A stretch of 64,000 bases of DNA, taken from Pomacea canaliculata. Taxonomy: Eukaryota > Mollusca > Gastropoda > Architaenioglossa > Ampullariidae. The DNA lies in contig NC_037596.1 of assembly GCF_003073045.1 (NCBI RefSeq), positions 9,317,587 to 9,381,586 of the forward strand, read 5' to 3'. The position numbers were made by a program, and so were the translations under genes. The notes beneath the pieces are model-generated. The model did not search any database. It saw nothing but the letters and a program-made list of their open reading frames with translations, and was not told the origin of the DNA. This document shows positions 35,801-48,500 of this stretch, piece after piece. Position 1 is the stretch's first letter; each line of letters begins with the position of its first letter.

Positions 35801-36646
35801 CAGTGGAACCTCGGTTAGCGAATTCCTCGGATAGCGAATATTTCGGATAACGAACAAAAGTTTCGTTAAAAATTTGTCTCGGATAACGAACAAAAGTTTC
35901 GTTAAAAATTTGTCTCGGATAGTGAAAAAAATTTCGGATAACGAACAGCCACGTGAACCACACGTGACCGACCAGCAGGTCATCATTCGCGCTCGAGACA
36001 CAGTTCCTTATCTATGCGCATCCTTCTTATTTATCATGGCTCCAAAGAAGATTAAGAGCAACAGTAGTGAGGTAATGTCAAGGAAGCGGCCAACAATTGA
36101 ATCGAAAAAGGAAATGATTTCAAAGTATGAAAGAGGCATGCGTTTGTTGGATATCGCCGCCTAATACGGCATGTCGAGGTCGACAATCTCGACTATTTTA
36201 AAGCAAAAGGAGCTTAAAGAAAAGGCAGAAACAGCAGACACTGGATAAGTTTTTTCCTTCAACCTCAAAGCTACAGAAAAGGGAAGTCATCCCCGATTTT
36301 ACAATGTCACGTGCTCATGGAGGGGGAATCAAAGCAGTAATTCCACCCCTTCCTCCACACCTCCATCCACCCACGTCGTCAAAAAGGCAAGATTTGTGAT
36401 GTTTAAATGTTTTCATTAATGTTTTTATGTTTATTTAACTCCATTTATGTTGTGTTATAACTGTTCTCATTAAAACAAATACCTATATAGCCTGTCACTT
36501 TCAAATATTAGCGAGTCAACAGGGGCTGGGAACCAATTAAATCTATTTCATTTATTTCTCATGGGAAAATTGTTTCGGATAACGAACATTTCGGATAACG
36601 AACAATTTTCCAGAACGGATTGTGTTCGTTAAACGAGGTTCCACTG
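35801..36646 (+). mobile_element. Internally deleted Tigger/pogo element with TA target
   Basis: The ends are CAGTGGAACCTCGGTTAGCG and its near complement, ending CGAGGTTCCACTG, flanked by TA on both sides. The uninterrupted paralogous site is at about 25265 (GTATATACATATATATTTAAAACC). Internal copies of TTCGGATAACGAAC lie near both ends. An ORF from the ATG at 36036 encodes MAPKK, SRKRPTIESKKEMISKYERG and a psq/CENP-B-type helix-turn-helix continuing YGMSRSTISTIL after one in-frame stop at 36162. The DDE domain is missing. Confidence 0.9.
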
Positions 36647-36674
36647 TACATTTAAAACCACCAAGAATCACGCA

Positions 36675-37080
36675 CTCACACACGCGGCTTGTGATGTGTC
36701 CGGCGGTCACACGCTCCCAACCAACAGTACCGGAAGCCCACTCCCGTCTCAGACCCTGGTGGTCACCATCCAGCCAATGAACCTGCACCAACCCCACGGA
36801 CTCCCACTGGCTCCTGGTGGTCACTACTGGCTACTGGGTCCACTAACAGTAGCTATCTGCCAGTCGATCCCTAGCTTGTGGTCCCTCCTGACTGCTGTGT
36901 AAACACGCACTTTGCCCAGGCGGCCTCTCACCTTTCACCACCACCCGCTCCTCTCAGTGTCTTAGGAAGATGCCCCGAGGGACGCTACGCTGTGGGGTTC
37001 GCTATATTGTCTCCCAGGGGCTGCAACCAATGGCCAGCGCCCACAACACCCTACAACACGTGAAGGCTTTTCTCAGGGTT
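36675..37080 (+). pseudogene. GC-rich decayed coding-like segment, copy 2
   Basis: It is paralogous to 25290-25740, with VTIQPMNLHQPH and RGTLRCGVRYIVSQG still readable in parts. Indels shift frames between blocks. Its function is unknown. Confidence 0.3.
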
Positions 37081-37109
37081 GGGTACGGCCATGAACTGTG
37101 AACCCCGAT

Positions 37110-37640
37110 TGTTACAACAAGCAGCAGACTCAGCATCAAGCAGACGAAGCGTGACATAGGCATGACGTCAGGCGTTGCTTCATTCGCTCATCTTCTGACA
37201 TTGACCTCTTGCAATATCAGCTTTTACTGTCCGTGCATCCTAACTGCCTCATTCACACCCAGCGCCCAGTAAAGCAATCATTAAACAACGGAAAACATCG
37301 ACTATCATCAACATCAGTTTTATCACCTGTCCCAACTGTCATATCCTCTTATCAGGAACGCACCTACGTAGATGGATTTCGTTTTATTTCGTCAGAGGTT
37401 GACAACGAGATAACGGACAATGAGCTTATAATGTCCACATCCTCTCTATGGTGTCTACAGTGCCTACCCACCCATTCACCCTCATTTACTCTCTGTAATA
37501 ACCTCAAATATCCAATGAGAGTTCTGGAGGCTGCACCTCGATTCCTATATATTGAGGACCTTAGACCATTAGTCTACTTCAGCTATGTGCCTTATCAAAC
37601 TTTTTACGACAGGTGAAAGAATACTTTCTGTTTTACTTTG
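37110..37640 (+). repeat. Alpha upstream module, copy 3 (before gene 5), compacted
   Basis: One TGACGTCA site (37163-37170) remains. The sequence then jumps directly to the CATTGACCTCTTGCAATAT stretch, so the second CRE-like site and about 400 bases are deleted relative to the other two copies. Confidence 0.65.
37512..37612 (+). promoter_or_regulatory. Alpha promoter block upstream of the gene 5 beta promoter
   Basis: CCAAT is at 37512-37516 and TATATAT at 37546-37552. The first-exon block ends ACGACAG at 37612, but the donor reads GTGAAA instead of GTGAGC, so splicing from it may be weakened. Confidence 0.45.
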
Positions 37641-37751
37641 TTGTCGCCTACTGTACATCATGAAGATTTATAGAAAGCACAAAAATTGCAGTTCTTTCGA
37701 TGCATAAATCCTTACGGACCAAACAAAAAAAAGTGTGTGAAACTACAAATA

Positions 37752-38652
37752 CAGTGATACCTCGGTTCTCGAACATAATTCGTTCCGGGAGGACGGTCGA
37801 GAACCAAATTGTTCGAGAACCGAAGCAATGAAACCCATAGGAAATAATGGAAACTGGATTAATTCGTTCCAAGCCCCAGAAAATGCCTATTTACTGGCCT
37901 AATTTGTATATAATATGTAGAAAAACATGAGTCTCATCAAGAAATAAGAAATAAAAGTGTATTTATTAAAACAAAAAAAAAATAAATAAAATGTACTGTA
38001 CAGTACAGTAAATTGTGTTTCATTTACTGTACCTGTACAAACTTTATGGCAGGAGGGAATGAATGTGGAGGGAGGAGGGAAGGGGGATGGTTATTGTATT
38101 GAAGGGGAGTCCTCTTCAATAAAAACAGAGGGTAACTGCTCTTCGGGTGTTTCTGTTCTCTGTATCTTTTGCTGAGGAGAATCAGAATCTTGCTCTGCAG
38201 TTGCTTGTCTGATTTCTTTACGGAAGAATTGTCAATTGTTTGCTGTTTTTTCTCCTTTGCAAAATTTTGCGGAAAGTGGACATAACATTGTCATTAAAAA
38301 TGTTAACTGCTCTATTTGCTACCATTTATCAGGGTGATGTTGTTCAACAAAATTTGCGATTTCTGCCCAATTTGCACACATTTCATGACTCTCTCCACAA
38401 AAACGTGACTCTCTCTCTCTGCACTCACACTGATGACGCAAGCAAGGCGCGCTGGGCTGAATCAGAGATCTGTAGGTCCCTACAGATCTCTGGCTGAATG
38501 AACGCCATTCGGCTCAACTCGGCTCATCTCGGACGTTCGGATGTTCGAGTTCCAAATATTTGTTCGGATTCCAAGACAAAATTTTCTCGAATTTCCTGGT
38601 CGAATACCGATTTGGTCGAAAACCAAGGCGTTCGAGAACCGAGGTATCACTG
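37752..38652. mobile_element. Tigger/pogo-type nonautonomous element, 901 bases
   Basis: The TIRs are CAGTGATACCTCGGTTCTCG and CGAGAACCGAGGTATCACTG, flanked by TA. Subterminal repeats of TTCGAGAAC and TCGAATTTC type continue inward. No transposase frame was recognised. It is inserted between the alpha and beta promoter modules of gene 5. Confidence 0.88.
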
Positions 38653-39748
38653 TATTTGGCTTTGATAATTTGCTTATTGTGTAGGTTTAATTGCTCTTAT
38701 GCTCACGACCTTCCCCACAATATTATGCACAAAGGTAGCTAACACGTCTAAGACTAAAAAAAAATAAAATTTAGCTTTAATATTTTGTGTACAATCCGGT
38801 CATACATAATATTGACTGTTAAATGTGATAAAACAAATCTATAAAGTCGACTACATTTTTGAAATACTACATTGAATTTATAAAATGATGCTGTATAAGC
38901 ATTAATAGAGTAGAAAAAATTAAAAAAAAACAGTAGGTGAAGATATAAACGAAGGAACAAACAGTTTGACGAACACATCGACGTTTGAACAATCTTACAT
39001 GCTCAGAGGTAGTCTAACAAAATTCAGTTTTCAGACAATTAGTCTTCGACAGCTGCCATGTACAGTACATGTCTACATTACACGTGGTAGGTTCTCAGTT
39101 TTTACAAAAGAAAATTCAGGAATGACCATCATATCGTGACTGTGTGCAGATCGTGTGAACAGATTGTTTTCATCCAGTCAGCTTCTTGCATTGACCTCTT
39201 GCAGTATTAGCTTTTACTGTCCGTGCATCCTAACTGCCTCATTCACACCCAGCACCCAATATAACAATTAAATATCCACTGCCATCAGCATCAGTTTCAT
39301 CACCTGTCACAACTGTCATATCATCGTATCAGCAACGCTCCTACGTAGATGGATTTCGTTTCATTCCGTCAGTGGCTGACATCGAGCTAAAGGGCAATTA
39401 GCTTATAATATCCACATCCTTTGTACAGTGTTTATGATGCCTACACTACCTACACCACCTACACGGACTACAATGAAATCCTATCCACCAACGCACGAGT
39501 GATGGAGCAGCAGGATGCAGCGGCCTGTAGTCATCGTTTACACCGATGGCCATGGGTTCATCATGATCGATGTTCGCCCTCTGTCCTACATTAGTTCTCT
39601 GTGTAAGACGATATTGTGAAGACAATGACGATGAGGTCTTCAGCTGTCACCGAGTCAGCACATGAGACATTCTAGAATAGCACTGAGCTCTGTCTCTCAC
39701 AAAAGATTCTCTGTCAACTGATAGCATTTCTTTCTTTAGACTTTTCAT

Positions 39749-39863
39749 CCAATCAGAGCTCTGGATCTTGCATCTCGATTTGTATATAATGAGGACCTTA
39801 GACCATGTCGAAACACCCTCAGTCTACTCAAGCCACGTGCCTTGATCAAGACTTTTCGCACAG
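39749..39863 (+). promoter_or_regulatory. Beta promoter and noncoding first exon, gene 5
   Basis: CCAAT is at 39749-39753, TATATAA at 39783-39789, and the first-exon block ends CGCACAG at 39863 before GTGAGC. This is the last promoter module in the array. Gene 6 has none. Confidence 0.65.
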
Positions 39864-40658
39864 GTGAGCGAATACTTCTTGTTTTATATTTTATTTTTAA
39901 AAGTGTGAATTTTATTGGTTGTCGCCTCTTGAGCATTACAAAGATCGAGAGAAAGCACAAAGAGGCAACTACGACAATCTTGCGGTAAATCATTAATTTT
40001 TTTTCAACCTCAAGACCATAGAAACTGATATTTCTAATATCGCTGGACAGTATGTTTCTAAGACAGATGTTTTTAGGTAGGAATACGCGGGATTCAAATT
40101 AAACACCATGTGAAGATGAACTAAACACTAAAGTAAAGGATGTCAATGTTCCTAAACGAATTTGGCATCCAAATGAGGCTTGTGTATACATATATATAAA
40201 ACAAAATAATGATTCTGTACTAATGTAAAAGGTAAAAGGAGACAACCATTGCATTAAGCGATGTAATACAAGAAATATCCGTAGTTTCCTTGCAAGTTTC
40301 CTCTGGTGGAGAGTCTCCTTAATCTTCTAATGAAGTGTAGGGCCTTGACACTAATTCTAAGGCCTAGAACAGAGTGTAACAATCCATATAACTTTTTCAA
40401 AGTTTTTAAAAATTCTTCTTCCAGCAACGAGGAACCAAACCCATGATAATAAAATGATTTTTAGAATATTTTCCACGACAAGGATTGTAATATTTTTATA
40501 GGGTTTTTAATTCTTTTTGGAGATTGGTCATTGCTCTGAATTCTTCTATTGTCATTGAATGAAGTAGCCAATGCCAGCACAATAGTTAACTGGAAAAAAT
40601 TCTCTGCCAGCAGTCCAGTAATACAAGTTCGTGGTCTCCTGCCTGCTGAGTGAGCAAC

Positions 40659-43600
40659 ATGGCGCTTGTCATGCTATTGTTGGTCTCCGCCACCATCTGT
40701 CTTACACAGAGTAAGTGACTTTCCTACACAAGTTAATTTAATAGACTTTGATCGAAGAATACAAGCATAGAAAATAATAATTAATATACTAATCTGTAGT
40801 ACAATGTTGAAATGATGGAATGAGAAAACGTGGTATGGCATAGCTGTCAATAAAAATAATACACATTTCTGTAAAAGTCACCAAGCCTTCCACAAAACTC
40901 CCGCTGCCTGAAGCACATCTAGAGACGATCGACAGCATGTAGCATGGTTGTGTTTGAGTGGCCAGTAACTGTATTAGTATTTTAGCTGCATGCTATACAT
41001 TAGCCACACAACTGTCAGTTGGCTGAGTCCTGTATGTGTTGTCATTGTCCATATGTTGTTTTGTCATCGTCTTAGCATTATGTTTTATTTTATTCCAGCA
41101 GTTTCACCGAGCACATCGCAATCGGGTGAGTCACGTGACTTTGTTTGACCTTTCACATTCTTTCATCATCCGCATTAGCACTTTTTCTATTTAACCAAAA
41201 AATGCAAACAAGCAATAGCCAAGGCTCAAACAGGCACACACAGAAGACCAGGAGATATCAGGTATTTGAATCCATAAACGTACACAGAACACGCACAGTT
41301 TACAAAGTCATAAATTGAAATTAAGCTAAGTCCTAAATTCTTTCTCTTTGTCTCTCCGTTTTTCTCTCTCTCTGTTTCTCTCTCTCTCACACACACACAC
41401 ACACAAAGAGAGAGAAGAAAGAGCTTGCCATAAATATTCTAATGAAACAAGCTAATGTTTGACATGTCCGCTATATTTTTATTTCATTTAATTCACACAT
41501 CAACTTTTACCGCCATTCTCCACAAATCATCTTCTCTTTTCTCACTTTGACCTCTCTCTCTCTCCCATACATTGTTTTACCAATTACGCTTGCCATGCTA
41601 CTGTTTGTCACCGCCACCATCTGTCTTTCACAGAGTAAGTGACATTCCTACACAAGTTAATTTAATACACTTTGATCGAAGAATACAAGTATAGAAAATA
41701 ATAATTAATATACTAATCTGTAGTGCAATGTTGAAATAATGGAATGAGAAAATGTGGTTTGGCTTACCTGTCAATAAAAATAATACAAATTTCTGTAAAA
41801 GTCACCAACCCTTCCACAAAACTCTGCTGCCTGATGCACGTCTAGAGACGATCGACAGCATGTAACATGTTGTGTTTGAGTGGCCAGTAACTGTATTAGT
41901 ATTTTAGCTGCATGCTATTCATTAGCCATACAACTATCAGTTGGCTGAGTCCTGTATGTGTTGTCACTGACCATATGTTGTTTCGTCATCGTGTTAGCAT
42001 TGTGTTTTATTTTATTCCTGCAGTTTCACCGAGCACATCTCGATCGGGTGAGTCACGTGACATCGTTTGAATCTGACTTTCACATTCTTTTCATTATACG
42101 CACTAGCACTTTTTCTATTTAACCAAAAAATGCAAACGAAAAAAAAACAAACATGCCAAGGCTGAAACAGGCACACACCAATAAGGCTCAGAGATGTCAG
42201 GTACCCGTATTTGAATCCATGAACGTACACTGAACGCGCCCAGTTTACCCAGTCATAAATTGAAATTAAGCTAAGCCCTCCATTCTTTCTCTTTGTCTCT
42301 CTCTCTCTCACCCACACGCACAAAGAGAGAGAAGAAAGAGCTTGCCATAAATATTCTAATGAAACAAGCAAATGTTTGACATGTTCGCTATATTTGTATT
42401 TCATTTTAATTCACACATCAACATTTACCGCCATTCTCCACCCAACATTTACTCCCTTCTCACTTTGACATTTCTCTCTCTCACACATACATTGTTTTAC
42501 CAATTTATTTCGTGTTTTTTCGAAAATACAAAAGAAAAATATTTCAAACCAACGGGTGATTACCTTGCTCCAATCTAACAAAGATTTTTTTTCTACAGCG
42601 AGCACTTGTAAAATGAGCCCCATAATTTTTTGTCAGAAAAAATTAGAAGTTCTAGATTCTCTTCTCTTAAATTATTTACTTAAGAATAGAGTTCTTATTT
42701 TATGACATTTTGAAGTGTTACCGATTTCCAAAATACGTCTTTGAGCCACAGTTTTGTGTAAATGGTGTTCTTAACGTCCTGTGCAGTGTGCGGTGCCTTC
42801 CATCTCTTTCCGAGAGCTAGGCAGGTGAATTACCTGACATCTCCTAACTTTCCGAATCTCTACGAGAAGTGAGTAGGTCAAAGAAAACCATTTTATCCAT
42901 TTACAATTACGTGTGGTACATCAGGAATTTGAGTAAGCCTACAGCAGGCAGCTAGGAGTTTACGGGATCAGGAGTACACTTAGCAAACATAGGGTTCTGT
43001 ATCTCTGACCTTACAACAGACCAAAGATCTAGTAGGTCCCAGCTTTAACTCATTAGTTGCAATTGTAATTAGTAGACAATATCTCAAAACACAGATCATA
43101 AGTAATAATACTAAACCATATGTTGTATTAAAAATATTTTTTTCTGAAAATGTTGAAGTTGGAATTACTACAAACTCTTGGAATGTGTATCTTTATAGCT
43201 CAGTGAGGTCTTCGTAAACACCAAGCACTCGAGCGTAACTGTCAGTCATCATCCGACATGTTCGGTATTACAACAAGTTTAACTGTGTTATCTACCCCAT
43301 CAACAGCAACGCCAACTGTTGGCGGCTGATCAACGCTCCCAGAGGCTACGTGGTGAAGGTGACTGTCCTGAACGCCAATTTGGAGCAAGGATATGACTAC
43401 GTCCAGCTGTTTGACGGTCAGACTTGTAGAGTCAGGGTATCACGTGATTGCTAACAGCTGTCCTGTGCACAAGTTCTTTATTCAATAATGAAGAATGTTA
43501 TGCCGTATGTTCATTATGTACAATACCTCTTTTAAAATGCAGGTTTTTAGAACGGTTACAATGCGAGTACATAATACTGAAATGTTTAAACGAAGGTGTT

Positions 43601-45472
43601 TTTTGTTTCCGTAAGAAATACAAAGCAGACATACTCATTACTGAGCACTTACAAACATCTATGATGTTAAACTGATGTAAAATACTTCTCCCTAACAGGT
43701 TCATCGGCGGCAAGTCCTAGTCTAGTCAGGTTTTCATCCATGCCCTCACCTACAGTCTACACCTCTCATGGCCAGAGCATGTACATCAAGTTTGTCACCG
43801 ACAGTTCTGTCGTATCTTCGGGTTTCAGACTGAGTTATGAAGTCGTTCCTGTCGCAACTCCCGGTTAGTACCTTGATCTTAGGGCTAGAATAAGCATCAA
43901 GACCAAGTCACTCTTTTTTCTCCTGGGAGTCGTGTGTGGAAAAGTACACAATTTTTTCTAATCAAGGGAAACGAGTTTCTTTAATAGTAATCGTCGTCTT
44001 CTGTTGGATGATCATACAATGTTTGACTTCCTGTGCAGTTTGCCCTGTCAACCCTGCAACTCTCTTTGCCAATCCTGGGTATGCTAGATTCTTGACATCT
44101 CCTAACTACCCGTCTCAATACGGCAAGTGAGTGGATTTGTGTGTAGCTACACTATTACTCATATTACAATCTTCTAGCCCGTATTAAACTTCTTTTACTT
44201 ACAAATGTAAGTCAATAAATATTGAGGTTATAACCAACATATTGAGAATCCCGACAAAAAGACTGCCTCGACAGTCAGCAAGGTCTGGCCCTACACTAAA
44301 TACGTTGTTTACCTGACTTTATTTGTGTGACATCACAAATGTTACAATCAGTGAATGTCTGGTCTCTAGCAACCTCAACTGTCGGTGGATAGTTGAAGCT
44401 CCCCCTGGTCATGTCGTCAAGGTCACCCTCTTGGATCTGAACTTGGAGTTAAACTACGACTACGTCGACCTTCTTAACGGTAGTAGTCTTAGATTCTTAA
44501 ATTATTCAACAATGGTAGATAATATAATTTTTGCTTTTTTTAGCTGTTATGAGTTTATACTCTTTCTTTGTAATGTCTGGTAAACGGGAACATATTTTGC
44601 TTAACGGATTTTTACTGTCACTTTTATTAGATCCACATGCCACTTTAGGCTGTACATATTTTTCAAAGTACAAGTTGCTTTGATTCTGCTCTGAGTTTGT
44701 AACAACTGTCGTTTGTGTATGTAGTTAAAAGAAGTATTTTTAACGCTTTACCTACAAAGTCTGATGATGGAGTTGTTGATACAAGGCTATTCTCTGTTAC
44801 AGGTATTTCGGATTCCAGCCCTCGCCTGGGCAGGTTCTCTGCCATGCCTACAGTGGACCGCTACTTCAGTTCTGAACGGCACATGTCCATCAGGTTTCAC
44901 ACAGATGGGTCTGTAACGAATACTGGCTTCAGGCTCTTGTATCGGGCTGTTCCCGTATCTGGTTAGTAAATGTGTTTAGGTTACACACAAAACTAAGACA
45001 TAACTAGGCATGCCCATTTTTCTAATTCAAGCAAAAATATCTTCCACAAATAAAACTATATTTAAATGGTACTGACCACTGACATTAGTTTGACAGCAGT
45101 TTACTTGGTTTTGTGCAGGACCTTTGTATTCAATGAGAGTTCGAGTGTGAATATGCATGTTTCTAATTGTCTGTAAGCTAGCTTATGTGTGTGTGTGTGT
45201 GTGTGTCTATGATTACAATAAATGCATTACGCTTCGGTTTTCAATCCCAAGAAAGTCTGTAGGCAACGGACATAAACCGATAAATTCCTGGTTTAAATTT
45301 GGTAACATTAGAGTTTTTGTACAATAGTGAGACATATTTATGTAGTATCCTGTGTATATTACATAATTTCTATATATATATATATATTATTTCGTTGAGT
45401 TCAATAACTTTTATTACCTTTTACCTTCACATCAATGTTTTGATTATGTATTTAATAGCTCACCAAGGATAA
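40659..45472 (+). CDS. CUB gene 5: secreted protein with two CUB domains
   Basis: Exons are 40659-40710, a linker at 41102-41125 and/or 42024-42047, then 42787-42868, 43307-43416, 43699-43863, 44039-44126, 44370-44479, 44803-44961 and 45459-45472. One linker gives 267 residues; both linkers stay in frame and give 275. The signal peptide is MALVMLLLVSATICLTQ. CUB1 begins VCGA and contains NCWRLINAPRGY, YDYVQLFDG and SSGFRLSYE. CUB2 begins VCPV and contains NCRWIVEAPPGH, YDYVDLLNG and NTGFRLLYR. The stop is at 45470-45472, but the usual 3' UTR and AATAAA are cut off three bases later by a junction to gene 6 intron sequence. The mRNA must therefore read into gene 6 to reach a recognisable poly(A) signal. 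Confidence 0.83.
41587..42047 (+). repeat. Partial duplicate of signal exon, intron 1 and linker exon inside gene 5
   Basis: From 41587 the sequence repeats the signal-peptide exon without its ATGG start, then intron 1 and the linker exon (42024-42047). The left border lies in intron 2 sequence after TTTTACCAATT. The exon copy reads LLFVTATICLSQ, closer to gene 2 (LLFVTATIWLTQ) than to genes 3-5 (LLLVSATICLTQ). An internal in-frame ATG at 41594 exists, but the acceptor is gone, so this exon is probably silent, while the second linker remains usable. Confidence 0.8.
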
Positions 45473-45474
45473 CG

Positions 45475-45478
45475 ACAT
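45475..45478. other. Recombination junction between genes 5 and 6 (ACAT microhomology)
   Basis: To the left the sequence is the gene 5 terminal exon (GGATAACGACAT). To the right it is intron 1 of a CUB gene (ACATTAGCC). Intact copies read GGATAACGACATGGCG at 24257 and TGCTATACATTAGCC at 40991. The shared ACAT suggests a microhomology-mediated deletion or template switch that removed the 3' UTR, all upstream modules and the signal exon of gene 6. Confidence 0.85.
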
Positions 45479-45579
45479 TAGCCATACAACTGTCAGTTGG
45501 CTGAGTACTATATGTGTTGTCACTGACCATATGTTGTTTCGTCATCGTGTTAGCATTATGTTTTATTTTATTCCTGCAG

Positions 45580-48500
45580 TTTCACCGAGCACATCTGAGA
45601 GCCCTCGTGAGTCACGTGACATTGTTTGACTCTGACTTTCACATTCTTTTTATTATATGCACTAGCACTTTTTCTATTTAACCAAAAAATGCACAAAAAA
45701 AAAACAAGCCAAGGCTGAAACAAGTACACACCAATAAGGCTCAGAGATGTCAGGTACCCGTATTTGAATCCATGAACGTACACAGAACGCGCCCAGTTTA
45801 CCCAGTCATAAATTGAAATTAAGCTAAGCCCTCCATTCTTTCTCTTTGTCTGTCTCTCTCTCACACCTTTGCCAATTCAATATAGAACCCAACCATCATA
45901 TTTTACAATTAATCTTTTGTTTAATGATGCTTCACACCTTAACTGTCTTGCTAGATACCTGTACTATTGCTTTAAACGTCGTAAAGTTTAAAGTGGTATT
46001 GTTTAATTATTCTGTATTATTTTATGTCATTGTCCATGATACGATATTACGACATACTATACCGAAGTGGTTAGGCCTCATGATATTGTACAAGCTGTGC
46101 TCATCACCTGAATGTTGAGGCCACGTGGCCTGAGTCAAATAAAAATTCGTTTGTTCGTTCGTTCGTTCGTTCTCTCTCTCACACCCACACACACAAAGAG
46201 AGAGAGAAGAAAGATCTTGCCATAAATACTCTAATCAAACAAGCTAAGGTTTGACATGTTCGCTATATTTGTATTTCATTTTCATTCACACATCAACATT
46301 TACCGCCATTCTCCACCAAACATCTACTCCCTTCTCACTTTGACCTTTCTCTCTCTCACACATACATTGTTTTACCAATTTATTTCGTGCTTTTTCGAAA
46401 ATACAAAAGAAAAATATTTCAAACCAACGGGTGATTACCTTGCTCCAATCTAGCAATTAAAGATTTTATCTACAGCGAGCACTTGTAAAATGAGCCCCAT
46501 AATTTTTTGTCAGAAAAATTAGAAGTTCTAACTTCTCTTCTCTTAAATTATTTACTTAAGAATAGAGTTCTTATTTTATGACATTTTGAAGTGTTACCGA
46601 TTTCCAAAATACGTCTTTGAGCCACAGTTTTGTGTAAATGGTGTTCTTACCTTCCTGTGCAGTGTGCGGTGCCTTCCATCTCTTTCCGAGCGCTAGGCAG
46701 GTGAATTACCTGACATCTCCTAACTACCCGAGATCCTACGAGAAGTGAGTAGGTCAAAGAAAACCATTTTATCTATTTACAATTACTTGTGGTACATCAG
46801 GAATTAGAGAAAGCCTACAGCAGGCAGCTAGGAGTTTATGGGATCAGGAATACACTCAGCAAACATTGGCTTCTGTATCTCTGACCTTAGAACAGACAAA
46901 AACGCTAGTAGGTCCCATCTTTAGATCATTAGTTGCAATTGTAATCAGTAGAAAATCTCTCAAAACACTGATCGTAAGTAATAATACTAAACCATATGTT
47001 GTGTTAAAAATATTTTTTTCTGAAAATGTTGAAGTTGGAATTACTACAAACTCTTGGAATGTGTATCTTTATAGCTCAGTGAGGTCTTCATAAACACCAG
47101 GTACTCGAGCGTAACTGTCAGTCATCATCCGACATGTTACAATATAACTTTAACTGTGTTATCTACCCCATCAACAGCAACGTCAACTGTTGGCGGCTGA
47201 TCAGCGCTCCCAGAGGCTACGTGGTGAGGGTGACTGTCCTGAACGCCACTATGGAACAAGGATTGGACTACGTCCAGCTCTTTGACGGTCAGACTTGTAG
47301 AGTCAGGGTATCACGTGATTGCTAACAACTGTCCTGTGAACAAGTTCTTTATTCAATAATGCAGAATGTTATGCCGTATGTGTATTATGTACAATACCTC
47401 TTTTAAAATGAAGGTTTTTAGAACGGTTACAATGTGAGTACATAATACTGAAATGTTTAAACGAGTCCGTTCTTTGTGTCCGTAAAAAATACAAAGCGGA
47501 CATACTCATTACTGAGCACTTACAAACATCTATGATGTTAAACTGATGTAAAATACTTCTCCCAAACAGGTTCATCGGCGGCAAGTCCTAGTCTAGTCAG
47601 GTTTTCATCCATGCCCTCACCTACAGTCTACACCTCTCATGGCCAGAGCATGTACATCAAGTTTTACACCGACGGTTCTGTCGTAGCTTCGGGTTTCAGA
47701 CTGAGTTATGAAGTCGTTCCTGTAGCAACTCCCGGTTAGTACCCGGTTGATCTTAGGGCTAGAATAAGCATCAAGACCATGTCACTCTTTGTTCTCCTCG
47801 GAGTCGTGTGTGGAAAAGTATACCATTTTTTCTAATCAAGGGAAACGAGTTTCTTTAATAATAATCGTCGTCTTCTGTTGGATGATCATACAATGTTTGA
47901 CTTCCTGTGTAGTTTGCCCTGTCAACCCTGCAACTCTCTTTGCCATTGCTGGGCATAACAGATACTTGGCGTCTCCTAACTACCCGTCTCACTACGGCAA
48001 GTGAGTGGATTTTTGTGTAGCTACACTATTACTCATATTACAATCTTCTAACCCGTATTAAACTTCTTTCACTAACAAATGTAAGTCAATAAATATTGAG
48101 GTTATAACCAACATATTGAGAATCCCGACACAAAGACTGCCTCGACAGTCAGCAAGGTCTGGCCCTACACTAAATACGTTGTTTACCTGACTTTATTTGT
48201 GTGACATCACAAATGTTACAATCAGTGAATGTCTGGTCTCTAGCAACCTCAACTGTCGGTGGATAGTTGAAGCTCCCCCTGGTCATGTCGTCAAGGTCAC
48301 CGTCTTGGATCTGAGCTTACAGTTAAACCACGACTACGTCGACCTTCTTAACGGTAGTAGTCTCAGATTCTTAAATTATTCAACAATGGTAGATAATATA
48401 ATTGTTGCCTTTTTAGCTGTTATGAGTTTATATTCAGTGTCTTGCTTTGTAATGTCTGGTAAACTGGAACATATTTTGCTTACAGTATCTGATTTTTACT

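Noticed and set aside
43448-43713. ORFs on both strands in the CUB1 intron of genes 4-6 that look conserved between copies
   Set aside because: Similarity reflects recent duplication of intron DNA; frames are not preserved in gene 2.
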